NCBI GenBank assembly: GCA_964658445.1
Contig: CAZZZH010000214.1
Location: 1 to 8,131, forward strand
Source of the DNA: Ilyomonas sp964658445
GTDB lineage: Bacteria; Bacteroidota; Bacteroidia; Chitinophagales; Chitinophagaceae
Direction: 5' to 3'
Length of the DNA: 8,131 nucleotides
The position numbers were made by a program, and so were the translations under genes. The stretch's first letter is position 1; each line of letters begins with the position of its first letter. A model generated the notes under the pieces. The model worked only from the letters and a program-made list of their open reading frames with translations, was not told the DNA's origin and did not search any database. Positions 1 to 6,423 of this stretch are shown piece after piece.

Positions 1-23
1 TCATGATCGTAAGTTTTACTGTG

Positions 24-54
24 TAAAAGTAAGAAGCCGTTAAAATGGAAACAA
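24..54 (-). promoter_or_regulatory. Bacteroidota-type promoter for a gene left of the window
   Basis: On the minus strand there is a TTTG (55 to 52, the TTG being 54 to 52), a spacer of exactly 20 bases, and TACTTTTA (31 to 24), a 7/8 match to the -7 consensus TAnnTTTG of Bacteroidota. An ATG lies at 4 to 2 on the same strand, about 20 bases past the -7 element, so a gene divergent from rlmN may start there and run off the left edge. Only its first codon would be inside the window, so nothing can be said about the product. Spacing and both boxes fit the known consensus; activity is inferred. Confidence 0.5.
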
Positions 55-70
55 AACCTTATGTACAACG

Positions 71-78
71 TATCTTCG
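71..78 (+). promoter_or_regulatory. Candidate -7 element for rlmN
   Basis: TATCTTCG matches TAnnTTTG at 7 of 8 positions and ends 7 bases before the rlmN ATG, giving a very short leader. No TTG is found 17-23 bases upstream; a TGG at 46-48 (spacer 22) is the nearest candidate, so the -33 part is weak. The element is back to back with the leftward promoter, which would make this a compact divergent promoter region. Confidence 0.35.
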
Positions 79-85
79 CGGCATC

Positions 86-1162
86 ATGTCAGCACAGCAA
101 AACATAAGAGATCTAAGTCTTTCTGACTTAGAAAGTTACTTTCTCTCTATCCAGGATAAAAAATTCAGGGCAAAACAGGTGTATGAATGGCTCTGGCAAA
201 AAGGTGCGCAAAGCTTTGATGCTATGACCAACCTGAGCAAAGACCTGAGAATTAAGCTGGCAACAGATTTCAGCTTGCCAGCCCTAATTGTGGAAGCAAC
301 ACAATACAGCGCTGATGGCACGGTAAAAAGCCGCTTTAAGACATTCGACAACCATGCAGTAGAGGGCGTTTTAATTCCGGCTGAAGAACGGAAAACAGCC
401 TGTGTTTCTTCCCAGATTGGCTGTAGCTTAAGCTGTAAGTTTTGCGCCACAGGCTACATGGAGCGCAAGCGCAATCTATCGTTCGATGAGATTTATGATG
501 AAGTGGTTTTGCTAAACCAGCAATCGGAAAAAATATACGGTAAGAAGCTCAGCAATATTGTATTTATGGGCATGGGCGAGCCGTTGCTAAACTATGCCAA
601 TGTACTGAAAGCTGTTAATAAAATAAGCGCAGAAGATGGACTGGGTATGAGTGCGCGCCGCATTACTGTATCGACAGCGGGTGTGGCAAAGATGATTAAG
701 AAGTTGGGCGACGATAAGGTTCGCTTTAAGCTGGCGTTATCGCTTCATGCAGCCAATGATGCGAAGCGCAATGAGATAATGCCGATCAATGAAACCAATA
801 ACATCAAGGCTTTGGTGGAAGCACTGAATTATTTCTATACGCAAACCAAAAATGAAATTACCTTAGAATACATCTTGTTTAAAAACTTCAACGATTCATT
901 AAAAGACGCTGATGAACTGATTAAGTTTTACCGGCAGGTGCCAGCCGATTTGGTAAACCTGATTGAATACAACCCGATAGACAATGCAAGGTTTGCAAAG
1001 CCGGATGAAGAAGCTGTTGAAGCCTTTATGCAATACCTTGAAAAGAACCGTGTGAATGTAAGGCTACGCCGCAGCCGGGGTAAAGATATTGACGCAGCCT
1101 GCGGCCAATTAGCCAATAAAAAAGCAGTAATCAGCAGCCAACCCACAGCCATCAGCCAATAG
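86..1162 (+). CDS. rlmN: RlmN, 23S rRNA A2503 / tRNA A37 C2-methyltransferase
   Basis: This 358-residue protein is a radical-SAM methyltransferase that in the known family adds a methyl group to C2 of A2503 in 23S rRNA, in the peptidyl-transferase centre, and of A37 in some tRNAs. An N-terminal RlmN domain (about residues 5-60) is followed by the radical-SAM core with the cluster motif C113-x3-C117-x2-C120 and the SAM-binding stretch MGMGEPLLN (161-169). C106, seven residues before the cluster motif, and C339 in SRGKDIDAACGQL match the two other conserved cysteines of RlmN; C339 would carry the transient methyl group. Length is normal. The last 15 or so residues (SSQPTAISQ end) are low-complexity and come from a heptamer-like repeat. 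The ATG at 86 gives a normal family N-terminus. It heads a run of three RNA-modification genes on the same strand. Confidence 0.96.
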   Translation: MSAQQNIRDLSLSDLESYFLSIQDKKFRAKQVYEWLWQKGAQSFDAMTNLSKDLRIKLATDFSLPALIVEATQYSADGTVKSRFKTFDNHAVEGVLIPAEERKTACVSSQIGCSLSCKFCATGYMERKRNLSFDEIYDEVVLLNQQSEKIYGKKLSNIVFMGMGEPLLNYANVLKAVNKISAEDGLGMSARRITVSTAGVAKMIKKLGDDKVRFKLALSLHAANDAKRNEIMPINETNNIKALVEALNYFYTQTKNEITLEYILFKNFNDSLKDADELIKFYRQVPADLVNLIEYNPIDNARFAKPDEEAVEAFMQYLEKNRVNVRLRRSRGKDIDAACGQLANKKAVISSQPTAISQ

Positions 1163-1188
1163 CTTTCGGCTATCAGGCATGAGGCACT
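1147..1188 (+). repeat. Degenerate heptamer repeat across the rlmN stop
   Basis: Six consecutive 7-base units can be read: AGCCATC, AGCCAAT, AGCTTTC, GGCTATC, AGGCATG, AGGCACT. The first units encode the end of RlmN and the stop codon falls between units two and three. The middle units also form a small stem (ATAGC at 1159-1163 with GCTAT at 1169-1173). The later units are degenerate, so the right boundary is uncertain. Confidence 0.4.
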
Positions 1189-1243
1189 GTTCGTCTTACT
1201 TTGATACCATTAATTCCTGTTGCAAAACAGCAAAAACAATAAC

Positions 1244-2392
1244 ATGAGCAAACAATCTTTTGAGAAATTCATTAACCCGAAAGTTACCGGCGCAAAAAAG
1301 AAAGAAGCCATCCGCCAGGAAAAGAAAAAAGTAAAAGCCGAACTGCGCGAGAAAGATGTAGACGAACGCAGAAGAAATGAATCGAAATATGGCTTGGTAA
1401 CAAAAGAAATCAAGTTAAAGGTAGCCAGCAGCCAGCAACAACCTGCAAATTTTACACAAGGAAATGCGGGTCTTAAAAAGAAAAATCTCTTTGTAAAAAA
1501 AGAAGACAATAAACCGTTATCCAAACGGTCTACTTTAAAAAAAGAAGCGCCGCAAACAAGGTACAATAAACCCGTACGAGCAAGCAGAAACAAGATAGAA
1601 GAAGAAGCGTCTCACGAACCCAAATCGTTGCAACTTGCCTCTTCCAAAGAACAAATGCCATTGAATAAATATGTAGCTCATGCCGGCATTTCAGGCAGGC
1701 GTGAAGCAGCAGATCTGGTAAAGGCAGGACATGTAACCGTGAATGGCGATATTGTATATGAGCCGGGTTATAAAGTAACGGATAAAGACAAGATAACGGT
1801 TAAAGGAAAGCCGGTTCATTTGCAAAAGAACCTAGTGTATATCCTGATCAATAAACCTAAAGATTACATCACTACAGCCAAAGACCCCGAAGGCAGAAAG
1901 ACAGTGTTTGAATTGGTTGCCAGTGCTACCAAAGAACGTATTTATCCGGTGGGAAGACTAGATAGAAATACCACCGGCGTATTGTTGATGACCAACGATG
2001 GCGAGCTGGCGCAAAAGCTTACACATCCTTCGTTTGAGATAAAAAAGGTGTACGAAGTAAAGCTGGATAAGCCGTTGGTAAAACGCGACTTTGACGCCAT
2101 ACTTGCCGGCGTTACATTAGAAGATGGTATGGTAAATGCTGACTCGCTTGGCTACACCGATGCAAAAGATAAAAGCGTGATTGGGATTGAAATTCACAGC
2201 GGCAGAAACCGCATCGTACGCCGCTTGTTTGAACACCTGGGTTATGATGTAAAAAATCTGGATCGTGTGATGTTTGCCAACCTGACAAAGAAAAATGTTG
2301 ATCGTGGCAAATGGCGTTTTCTGAATGAGAAAGAAGTACGCTTGCTGAAGTATTTAAACCAAAGCTTTGTAAGAACCAGTAAAGAAAATTGA
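1244..2392 (+). CDS. RluB/E/F-type rRNA pseudouridine synthase with basic N-terminal extension
   Basis: This 382-residue protein isomerises uridine to pseudouridine in rRNA and belongs to the RsuA/RluB/E/F family. Residues 1-135 are a lysine/arginine- and glutamine-rich, probably disordered extension. An S4 RNA-binding domain follows at about 138-190 (MPLNKYVAHAGISGRREAADLV), then the catalytic domain at about 197-370. The catalytic aspartate is D240 in GRLDRNTTG, and the later motif HSGRNRIVRRLFEHLGYDV (318-336) is also present. I start at the ATG at 1244; an in-frame TTG at 1220 would add eight residues of no clear value. The gene lies 81 bases after rlmN and 34 before the next synthase. 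The exact target uridine cannot be told from sequence: RluB-like (23S) is the best guess, RluE or RluF specificity is possible. Confidence 0.93.
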   Translation: MSKQSFEKFINPKVTGAKKKEAIRQEKKKVKAELREKDVDERRRNESKYGLVTKEIKLKVASSQQQPANFTQGNAGLKKKNLFVKKEDNKPLSKRSTLKKEAPQTRYNKPVRASRNKIEEEASHEPKSLQLASSKEQMPLNKYVAHAGISGRREAADLVKAGHVTVNGDIVYEPGYKVTDKDKITVKGKPVHLQKNLVYILINKPKDYITTAKDPEGRKTVFELVASATKERIYPVGRLDRNTTGVLLMTNDGELAQKLTHPSFEIKKVYEVKLDKPLVKRDFDAILAGVTLEDGMVNADSLGYTDAKDKSVIGIEIHSGRNRIVRRLFEHLGYDVKNLDRVMFANLTKKNVDRGKWRFLNEKEVRLLKYLNQSFVRTSKEN

Positions 2393-2426
2393 TCTTTCTT
2401 TTCATTACCCGAAAAGTTTAATTTCC

Positions 2427-3155
2427 ATGACCATCGCCGCTTTATCTCAGATAGAAATCATCTACCAGGATGATGATTTGATTGCCATCAACAAACCTGC
2501 AGGTTTGTTAAGCATTCCCGACAGAAAGCAATCGGAACCTTCCCTGAAAGATATATTGATAAAAAAGCTGGGAAGCATTTATACAGTTCACCGGCTGGAT
2601 AAGGAAACCAGCGGTGCCATTGTGTTTGCGAAGCATGAAGAAGCGCACAAGCAATTGTCTCAATTGTTTGAAAGCAGAGAAGTTGCTAAGTTTTATAATG
2701 GTCTTGTACATGGTGTTCCGTATCCTTCTGAAGGAACCATTGAAGAGCCGATTATGGAGCATTATGCAAAAAACGGTAAGATGATGGTTGGCGCAAAAGG
2801 CAAAGCTTCTGTTACGGATTATGAAACGCTTGAAAGCTTTGGCATCTACTCGTGGATGAAGTTCCGGATACACACCGGCCGCACGCACCAGATACGTGTG
2901 CACATGCAGCACATTGGTAACTCTGTTGTGTGCGATAATTTGTATGGCGATGGGCAGCCGGTATATATTTCAAAGCTGAAACGCCATTATAACCTATCGA
3001 AAAAAGAAGATGAAGAACAGCCGATTTTGAAACGCCTGGCTTTACATTCTGCGTTGCTGGAATTTACTTTTAATAACCAAAAGCTTTCGTTTGAAGCGGC
3101 GCTGCCAAAAGATTTGCGGGCTTTATTACAACAATTAAAAAAGCTGAAAAAATAG
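2427..3155 (+). CDS. RluA-family pseudouridine synthase, short form without S4 domain
   Basis: This 242-residue enzyme makes pseudouridine in RNA. The three RluA-family motifs are in order: INKPAGLLSIP (21-31), HRLDKETSG with catalytic D58 (55-63), and GRTHQIRVHM (151-160), followed by LALHSALLEF (204-213) near the end. There is no S4 domain, and the length fits the RluA/TruC/short-RluD group. Targets in that group include 23S rRNA U746, U955 or U2605 positions and tRNA U32 or U65; the sequence does not say which applies here. It is 34 bases downstream of the RluB-type gene with no terminator between, so the two are probably co-transcribed. Its last codons (LKKLKK) form the left arm of the transcription terminator. 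Confidence 0.93.
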   Translation: MTIAALSQIEIIYQDDDLIAINKPAGLLSIPDRKQSEPSLKDILIKKLGSIYTVHRLDKETSGAIVFAKHEEAHKQLSQLFESREVAKFYNGLVHGVPYPSEGTIEEPIMEHYAKNGKMMVGAKGKASVTDYETLESFGIYSWMKFRIHTGRTHQIRVHMQHIGNSVVCDNLYGDGQPVYISKLKRHYNLSKKEDEEQPILKRLALHSALLEFTFNNQKLSFEAALPKDLRALLQQLKKLKK

Positions 3156-3177
3156 TGCCTATCCTTTCAGCTTTTTT
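3137..3177 (+). terminator. Hairpin terminator, probably bidirectional
   Basis: A perfect 13-bp inverted repeat pairs 3137-3149 (A6-GCTGAAA) with 3165-3177 (TTTCAGC-T6), with a 15-base loop holding the TAG stop codon of the RluA-type gene. The right arm ends in six T residues on the plus strand and, by symmetry, the left arm gives six T residues on the minus strand, so it can also end the cysH transcript coming from the right (cysH stops at 3199). The core is short in GC (GC plus one C-G pair), so efficiency is uncertain. Confidence 0.75.
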
Positions 3178-3198
3178 ATAAACATAAGTCTTATCTTT

Positions 3199-3894
3199 TT
3201 ACTCTACATGTAGTCCGCATTCTTTCTTTGAAGCTTCCCACCACCAGCGACCAGCGCGAGGATCTTCTCCTGGCTCGATAGCACGTGTGCAAGGTGCGCA
3301 GCCAATAGAAACAAAACCTTGGTCATGCAGTTTATTGTAAGGTACATGATATTGCCTGATATACGCCAACACTTCATCGTAACTCCAATGCAATAATGGG
3401 TTGAACTTGTACAGTTGTTTTGCTTCGTTCCATTCTACCAATGGCATGTGGCTTCGGTTTTCACTTTGCTCTCCGCGAATGCCGGTTACCCAAACTTTGC
3501 AGCCTTGCAAAGCGCGGTTTAAGGGTTCTACTTTACGAATGCCACAGCAGGAAATCCTATTTTCTATTGCATGGTAGAAACAATTGATGCCTTGTGTATT
3601 TACAAACTCCTGCACGGCTTCTGCCTGCGGGAAATATGTAGTGATATTAATGTTATACCGATAACCGGTACGTTCTAATAGCTCATAGGTTTCAGGAAAA
3701 AGACGACCGGTGTCTATGGTAAAAATGTCAACGTTCAGTTTGTTGCGCGCTATGATGTCAGTAAGTACTTGGTCTTCCTGCCCTAACGATGAAGAAAACT
3801 TAATGGCACCAGGAAACAGGCGTGTAAAATAACCCAGTGTTTCTTCTATACTATGCTCGGTAGCAAACTCTTCCAGTATATTTAGATGCTCCAT
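3199..3894 (-). CDS. cysH: CysH, adenylylsulfate (APS) reductase, [4Fe-4S] type
   Basis: This 231-residue cytoplasmic enzyme reduces activated sulfate (APS) to sulfite and AMP in sulfate assimilation, with thioredoxin as the usual electron donor. The PP-loop nucleotide-binding motif is SSLGQEDQ (35-42), and TGIRGEQS (137-144) is the second conserved substrate-binding block. The paired cysteines C116-C117 and C199-x2-C202 bind a [4Fe-4S] cluster and mark the APS-type rather than the PAPS-type enzyme. The catalytic cysteine is C226 in the C-terminal ECGLH. Length is normal and the ATG at 3892-3894 gives a normal start. ATP sulfurylase genes (cysD/cysN) are not in the window. It lies 92 bases after the peroxiredoxin gene on the same strand with no hairpin between, so it may be read from both promoters. 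Confidence 0.95.
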   Translation of the reverse strand: MEHLNILEEFATEHSIEETLGYFTRLFPGAIKFSSSLGQEDQVLTDIIARNKLNVDIFTIDTGRLFPETYELLERTGYRYNINITTYFPQAEAVQEFVNTQGINCFYHAIENRISCCGIRKVEPLNRALQGCKVWVTGIRGEQSENRSHMPLVEWNEAKQLYKFNPLLHWSYDEVLAYIRQYHVPYNKLHDQGFVSIGCAPCTRAIEPGEDPRAGRWWWEASKKECGLHVE

Positions 3895-3950
3895 AATGCT
3901 TGTTTTATAACCTTCCTTTTTGGACTATTATGTTTCAAAAAACTTTACAG

Positions 3951-3984
3951 CAAAGCGAAAGATTCTTGAAGTCATAAAATCAAA
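3951..3984 (-). promoter_or_regulatory. Candidate cysH promoter inside the end of the peroxiredoxin gene
   Basis: Minus-strand TTTG (3984 to 3981) precedes TCGCTTTG (3958 to 3951, a 7/8 match to TAnnTTTG) with 22 bases between TTG and octamer. This is at the wide end of the accepted spacing. A transcript would start near 3945 and have a leader of about 50 bases, which would contain the TAATAGTCCA element (3930 to 3921). Confidence 0.35.
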
Positions 3985-3986
3985 TG

Positions 3987-4625
3987 TTAGTCCACATTGG
4001 GCTGTGGCGTGTACCGCAGGTAAGGCTTTACTATCTTCACGCCTTTTGGAAATTTTGCATACGCATCTTCTGTCTTTACTGCTGCGGTGATAATAACATC
4101 TTCACCAGCTTTCCAATCGGCAGGTGTGGCTACACTATAGTTTGCAGTTAACTGCAAAGAATCTATTACCCGTAATACTTCCACAAAGTTTCTGCCGGTA
4201 GAAGCCGGGTATGTGATGGTAAGTTTTATCTTTTTATCAGGACCAATTACGAACAGCGAGCGAACAGTAAAGTTTTCAGATGCATTGGGATGAATCATGC
4301 CATATAAGTTGGCAATGGTTCTGTCTTCATCGGCAATAATGGGAAAATCAACAGATACATTCTGGGTTTCATTGATATCTTTTATCCATCCATCATGTTT
4401 ATCTAGTGTATCTACACTCACTGCAAGCACTTTTACATTGCGCTTAGCAAACTCATCTTTTAAAGCGGCTGTTCTTCCTAACTCAGTAGTGCAAACAGGT
4501 GTGTAATCGGCAGGATGTGAAAACAACACACCCCAGCTATCGCCTAAATAATCGTAAAAATTAATCTCACCTATAGAAGTCTTTGCTGTGAAGTTGGGCG
4601 CTGTATCGCCAAGACGTAAACTCAT
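3987..4625 (-). CDS. 1-Cys peroxiredoxin, Prx6 type
   Basis: This 212-residue thiol peroxidase reduces hydrogen and organic peroxides. The thioredoxin-fold AhpC/TSA domain holds the motif HPADYTPVCTTE with peroxidatic C45, preceded by T42 and P43 (numbered from the ATG at 4625). C45 is the only cysteine in the protein, so there is no resolving cysteine; together with the roughly 50-residue C-terminal 1-cysPrx domain (ending in PYLRYTPQP) this places it in the Prx6 group, which needs an external reductant. An in-frame TTG at 4658 would add eleven residues; I prefer the ATG at 4625 because MSLRLGDTAPNF is the typical family start. It lies upstream of cysH on the same strand, which suggests a link between sulfur assimilation and redox defence. 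Confidence 0.94.
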   Translation of the reverse strand: MSLRLGDTAPNFTAKTSIGEINFYDYLGDSWGVLFSHPADYTPVCTTELGRTAALKDEFAKRNVKVLAVSVDTLDKHDGWIKDINETQNVSVDFPIIADEDRTIANLYGMIHPNASENFTVRSLFVIGPDKKIKLTITYPASTGRNFVEVLRVIDSLQLTANYSVATPADWKAGEDVIITAAVKTEDAYAKFPKGVKIVKPYLRYTPQPNVD

Positions 4626-4668
4626 AACTAAAGAATTGTTTTGACTGTTAATAAACAAAATTGAAGTG

Positions 4669-4706
4669 TAAAGGTAAGACTTCCCTACTAAATAGGTGGA
4701 CTAATA
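4669..4706 (-). promoter_or_regulatory. Peroxiredoxin promoter region with near-palindromic operator
   Basis: On the minus strand a -7-like TACCTTTA (4676 to 4669; 7/8 to TAnnTTTG) lies 43 bases before the ATG. No TTG sits at the expected -33 position, which points to a promoter that needs an activator or has a non-standard sigma factor. Between the two positions is CCTACTAAATAGG (4684-4696), an odd palindrome with five of six base pairs matching, and directly next to it is TGGACTAATA (4697-4706), nine of ten bases of which recur upstream of cysH. The layout is that of an operator, but the binding protein is unknown. Confidence 0.4.
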
Positions 4707-4820
4707 ACAATCCTTTTTCCATAAACCATGCGATACTTACAAAAATGACAATCGGGTTACGAGATAGAACACAAAAGGTTTTACTTAAAAACTAAACCCT
4801 CGAAGAATAAAACAAAATCT

Positions 4821-4869
4821 ATAAATAAAAAGCCTCGTAACGTCAATTGTTACGAGGCTTTTTATTTAT
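4821..4869 (-). terminator. Strong hairpin terminator of the HtrA protease gene
   Basis: A perfect 21-bp inverted repeat pairs 4821-4841 with 4849-4869 around a 7-base loop. The stem has a GC-rich core (AGCCTCGTAAC) and an A/T flank that gives TTTTTATTTAT after the core when read on the minus strand. It begins 13 bases after the htrA stop codon. By symmetry it could also stop plus-strand transcription, but no plus-strand gene runs into it. Confidence 0.85.
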
Positions 4870-4881
4870 ATCAACTATTCA

Positions 4882-6423
4882 TTATTGACCACCATCATCG
4901 TTATTATCGCCATTATCGTCACCACCTAAATTAAGCGGATAGCCATACGTTTCATCATAGCCCGGATAGATTCCTTCCAGCTTTACTGTACCAGTCGCAT
5001 TAGCAAGCAAAGTATTCAACTGTTCTACTGTTTTTACTTCCTGACCATTCACGCTAAGGATGATAAACCCTTCCTGGATACGGCTGTTCTTTAAAATACC
5101 GTTACCTAATTTTTTCACCTGTACGCCACCAGCTATGTTGTTCTTTTTAGCCGTAGCTGCATCTACAGTTGCCAGTTCTCCACCCAGCTTATCGCCTAGT
5201 GTTTCTGCCTGCACCTGCGCGTAGGTACCCGACTTATTTTTCAGGGTAACAGGCACCGTTTTTTCACTGCCGTTTCTTACGTAAGTAACGTCAATTTTAT
5301 CGCCTGGTTTGTAGCGAGAAAGTTGTTCCTGAAGTTCAGAGCTGCTGTTAATAACAACACCATTTATCTTGGTAACAAAGTCGCCTTTTTTAAGACCGGC
5401 TTCAACAGCCGCGCCATCGTCTGCAACACCTGTTACAAAAATGCCGTCGCCGTCTTTTACACCCATCATTTTCTTCTGCTGATCGCTCATGCCTTCAGGT
5501 GCATAAGACAAGCCGAGATAACCTCTTTGCACCGCACCATAACGGATTAAATCGTTCACCGTTTTGCGAACAATATTTACTGGTATTGCATATGAATAAC
5601 CTGCGTATGAACCTGTTGGAGAAGCAATGGCAGAGTTAATTCCAATCAGCTCGCCATTGGTGTTTACTAAAGGTCCTCCACTGTTGCCAGGGTTAACGGC
5701 AGCATCCGTTTGAATAAAAGATTCAACCGGAGACTTACTTCTGTTGATACCGATAGAACGCGCTTTAGCACTTACAATGCCTGCAGTAACCGTCACATCC
5801 AGTGTCAGCGGATAACCGATAGCCAATACCCATTGACCCAGCTTCACTTCATCACTGTTGCCATAAACCATATAGGGCAGGTTTTTGCCGGCATCAATTT
5901 TTATAACCGCTAGGTCTGTACTTGGGTCAGTACCAACCACAGTTCCTTTATAAGACTTTTTATTAGATAAAGTAACGTTCACTTCATCGGCACCTTCTAC
6001 CACGTGGTTGTTGGTAACAATGTAACCATCATCACTTATCAAAGCACCGCTGCCACTGGCGCGCTGCTCGGGGATAGTCTGCACACGCGGGCCGCTAAAG
6101 AAGCCGCCGAACGGATCGTCATCGCCAAAAAAATCTGAGAAAGGATTGCTGCTCTTTGGCAGGTTGTTAGTTACCTGACGGGCTTTTGTCCTAGTCTTAA
6201 TATGCACTACTGCCGGCGTTGCAGAAGAAGCGGCGGCTGTAAAATCAACCGTGCTGCCGGGTGCATTGGTTCCAAAAAAGCCTGCGTAATTTACGGGTAA
6301 TTTGCCGTTAGATGTTTGGATGTCGGAGTATTCGTTCTGTACATATCTGCTATAACCCCACACACTCAAAACGGCTGTGGCTGCACTGATCAACACCACA
6401 AGAAATACACTTTTGAGATTCAT
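4882..6423 (-). CDS. HtrA/DegP-type (Do-like) serine protease with two PDZ domains
   Basis: This 513-residue protein is a periplasmic protease/chaperone of family S1C that degrades misfolded envelope proteins. Residues 5-24 form a hydrophobic N-terminal segment with no clear AxA cleavage site, so a membrane anchor is likelier than a cleaved signal. The trypsin-like domain (about 60-295) has the full triad: H140 in VTNNHVVEG, D170 in DPSTDLAVIKID, and S248 in NPGNSGGPL. Residues 96-112 are a Phe/Gly/Asp-rich loop (DFFGDDDPFGGFF), as in the regulatory LA loop of this family. PDZ1 covers about 298-395 (GYLGLSYA) and PDZ2 about 405-488 (AGGVQVKKLGNG, EGFIILSVNG). The end is an unusual Asp/Asn/Gly tail (501-513). 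Two PDZ domains make it DegP/DegQ-like rather than DegS-like. It has its own terminator; the gene on the other side diverges from it. Confidence 0.95.
   Translation of the reverse strand: MNLKSVFLVVLISAATAVLSVWGYSRYVQNEYSDIQTSNGKLPVNYAGFFGTNAPGSTVDFTAAASSATPAVVHIKTRTKARQVTNNLPKSSNPFSDFFGDDDPFGGFFSGPRVQTIPEQRASGSGALISDDGYIVTNNHVVEGADEVNVTLSNKKSYKGTVVGTDPSTDLAVIKIDAGKNLPYMVYGNSDEVKLGQWVLAIGYPLTLDVTVTAGIVSAKARSIGINRSKSPVESFIQTDAAVNPGNSGGPLVNTNGELIGINSAIASPTGSYAGYSYAIPVNIVRKTVNDLIRYGAVQRGYLGLSYAPEGMSDQQKKMMGVKDGDGIFVTGVADDGAAVEAGLKKGDFVTKINGVVINSSSELQEQLSRYKPGDKIDVTYVRNGSEKTVPVTLKNKSGTYAQVQAETLGDKLGGELATVDAATAKKNNIAGGVQVKKLGNGILKNSRIQEGFIILSVNGQEVKTVEQLNTLLANATGTVKLEGIYPGYDETYGYPLNLGGDDNGDNNDDGGQ

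Noticed and set aside
1196..1203. TTACTTTG before the RluB-type gene as a -7 box
   Set aside because: It has one mismatch at an important position and no TTG at the right distance, so I do not call a separate promoter there.
136..2912. Open frames on the minus strand opposite the three RNA-modification genes (136-450, 928-1152, 1210-1593, 2112-2405, 2508-2912)
   Set aside because: They lie antisense to genes with clear family motifs and their translations show no domain or sensible composition.
3987..3995. A further GTGGACTAA match at the peroxiredoxin stop codon
   Set aside because: It is explained by the codons for Val-Asp-stop and is not in a promoter position.
4297..5913. Plus-strand open frames inside the peroxiredoxin and HtrA genes (4297-4506, 5323-5550, 5710-5913)
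   Set aside because: They are shadows of conserved coding sequence on the other strand, without recognisable protein features.
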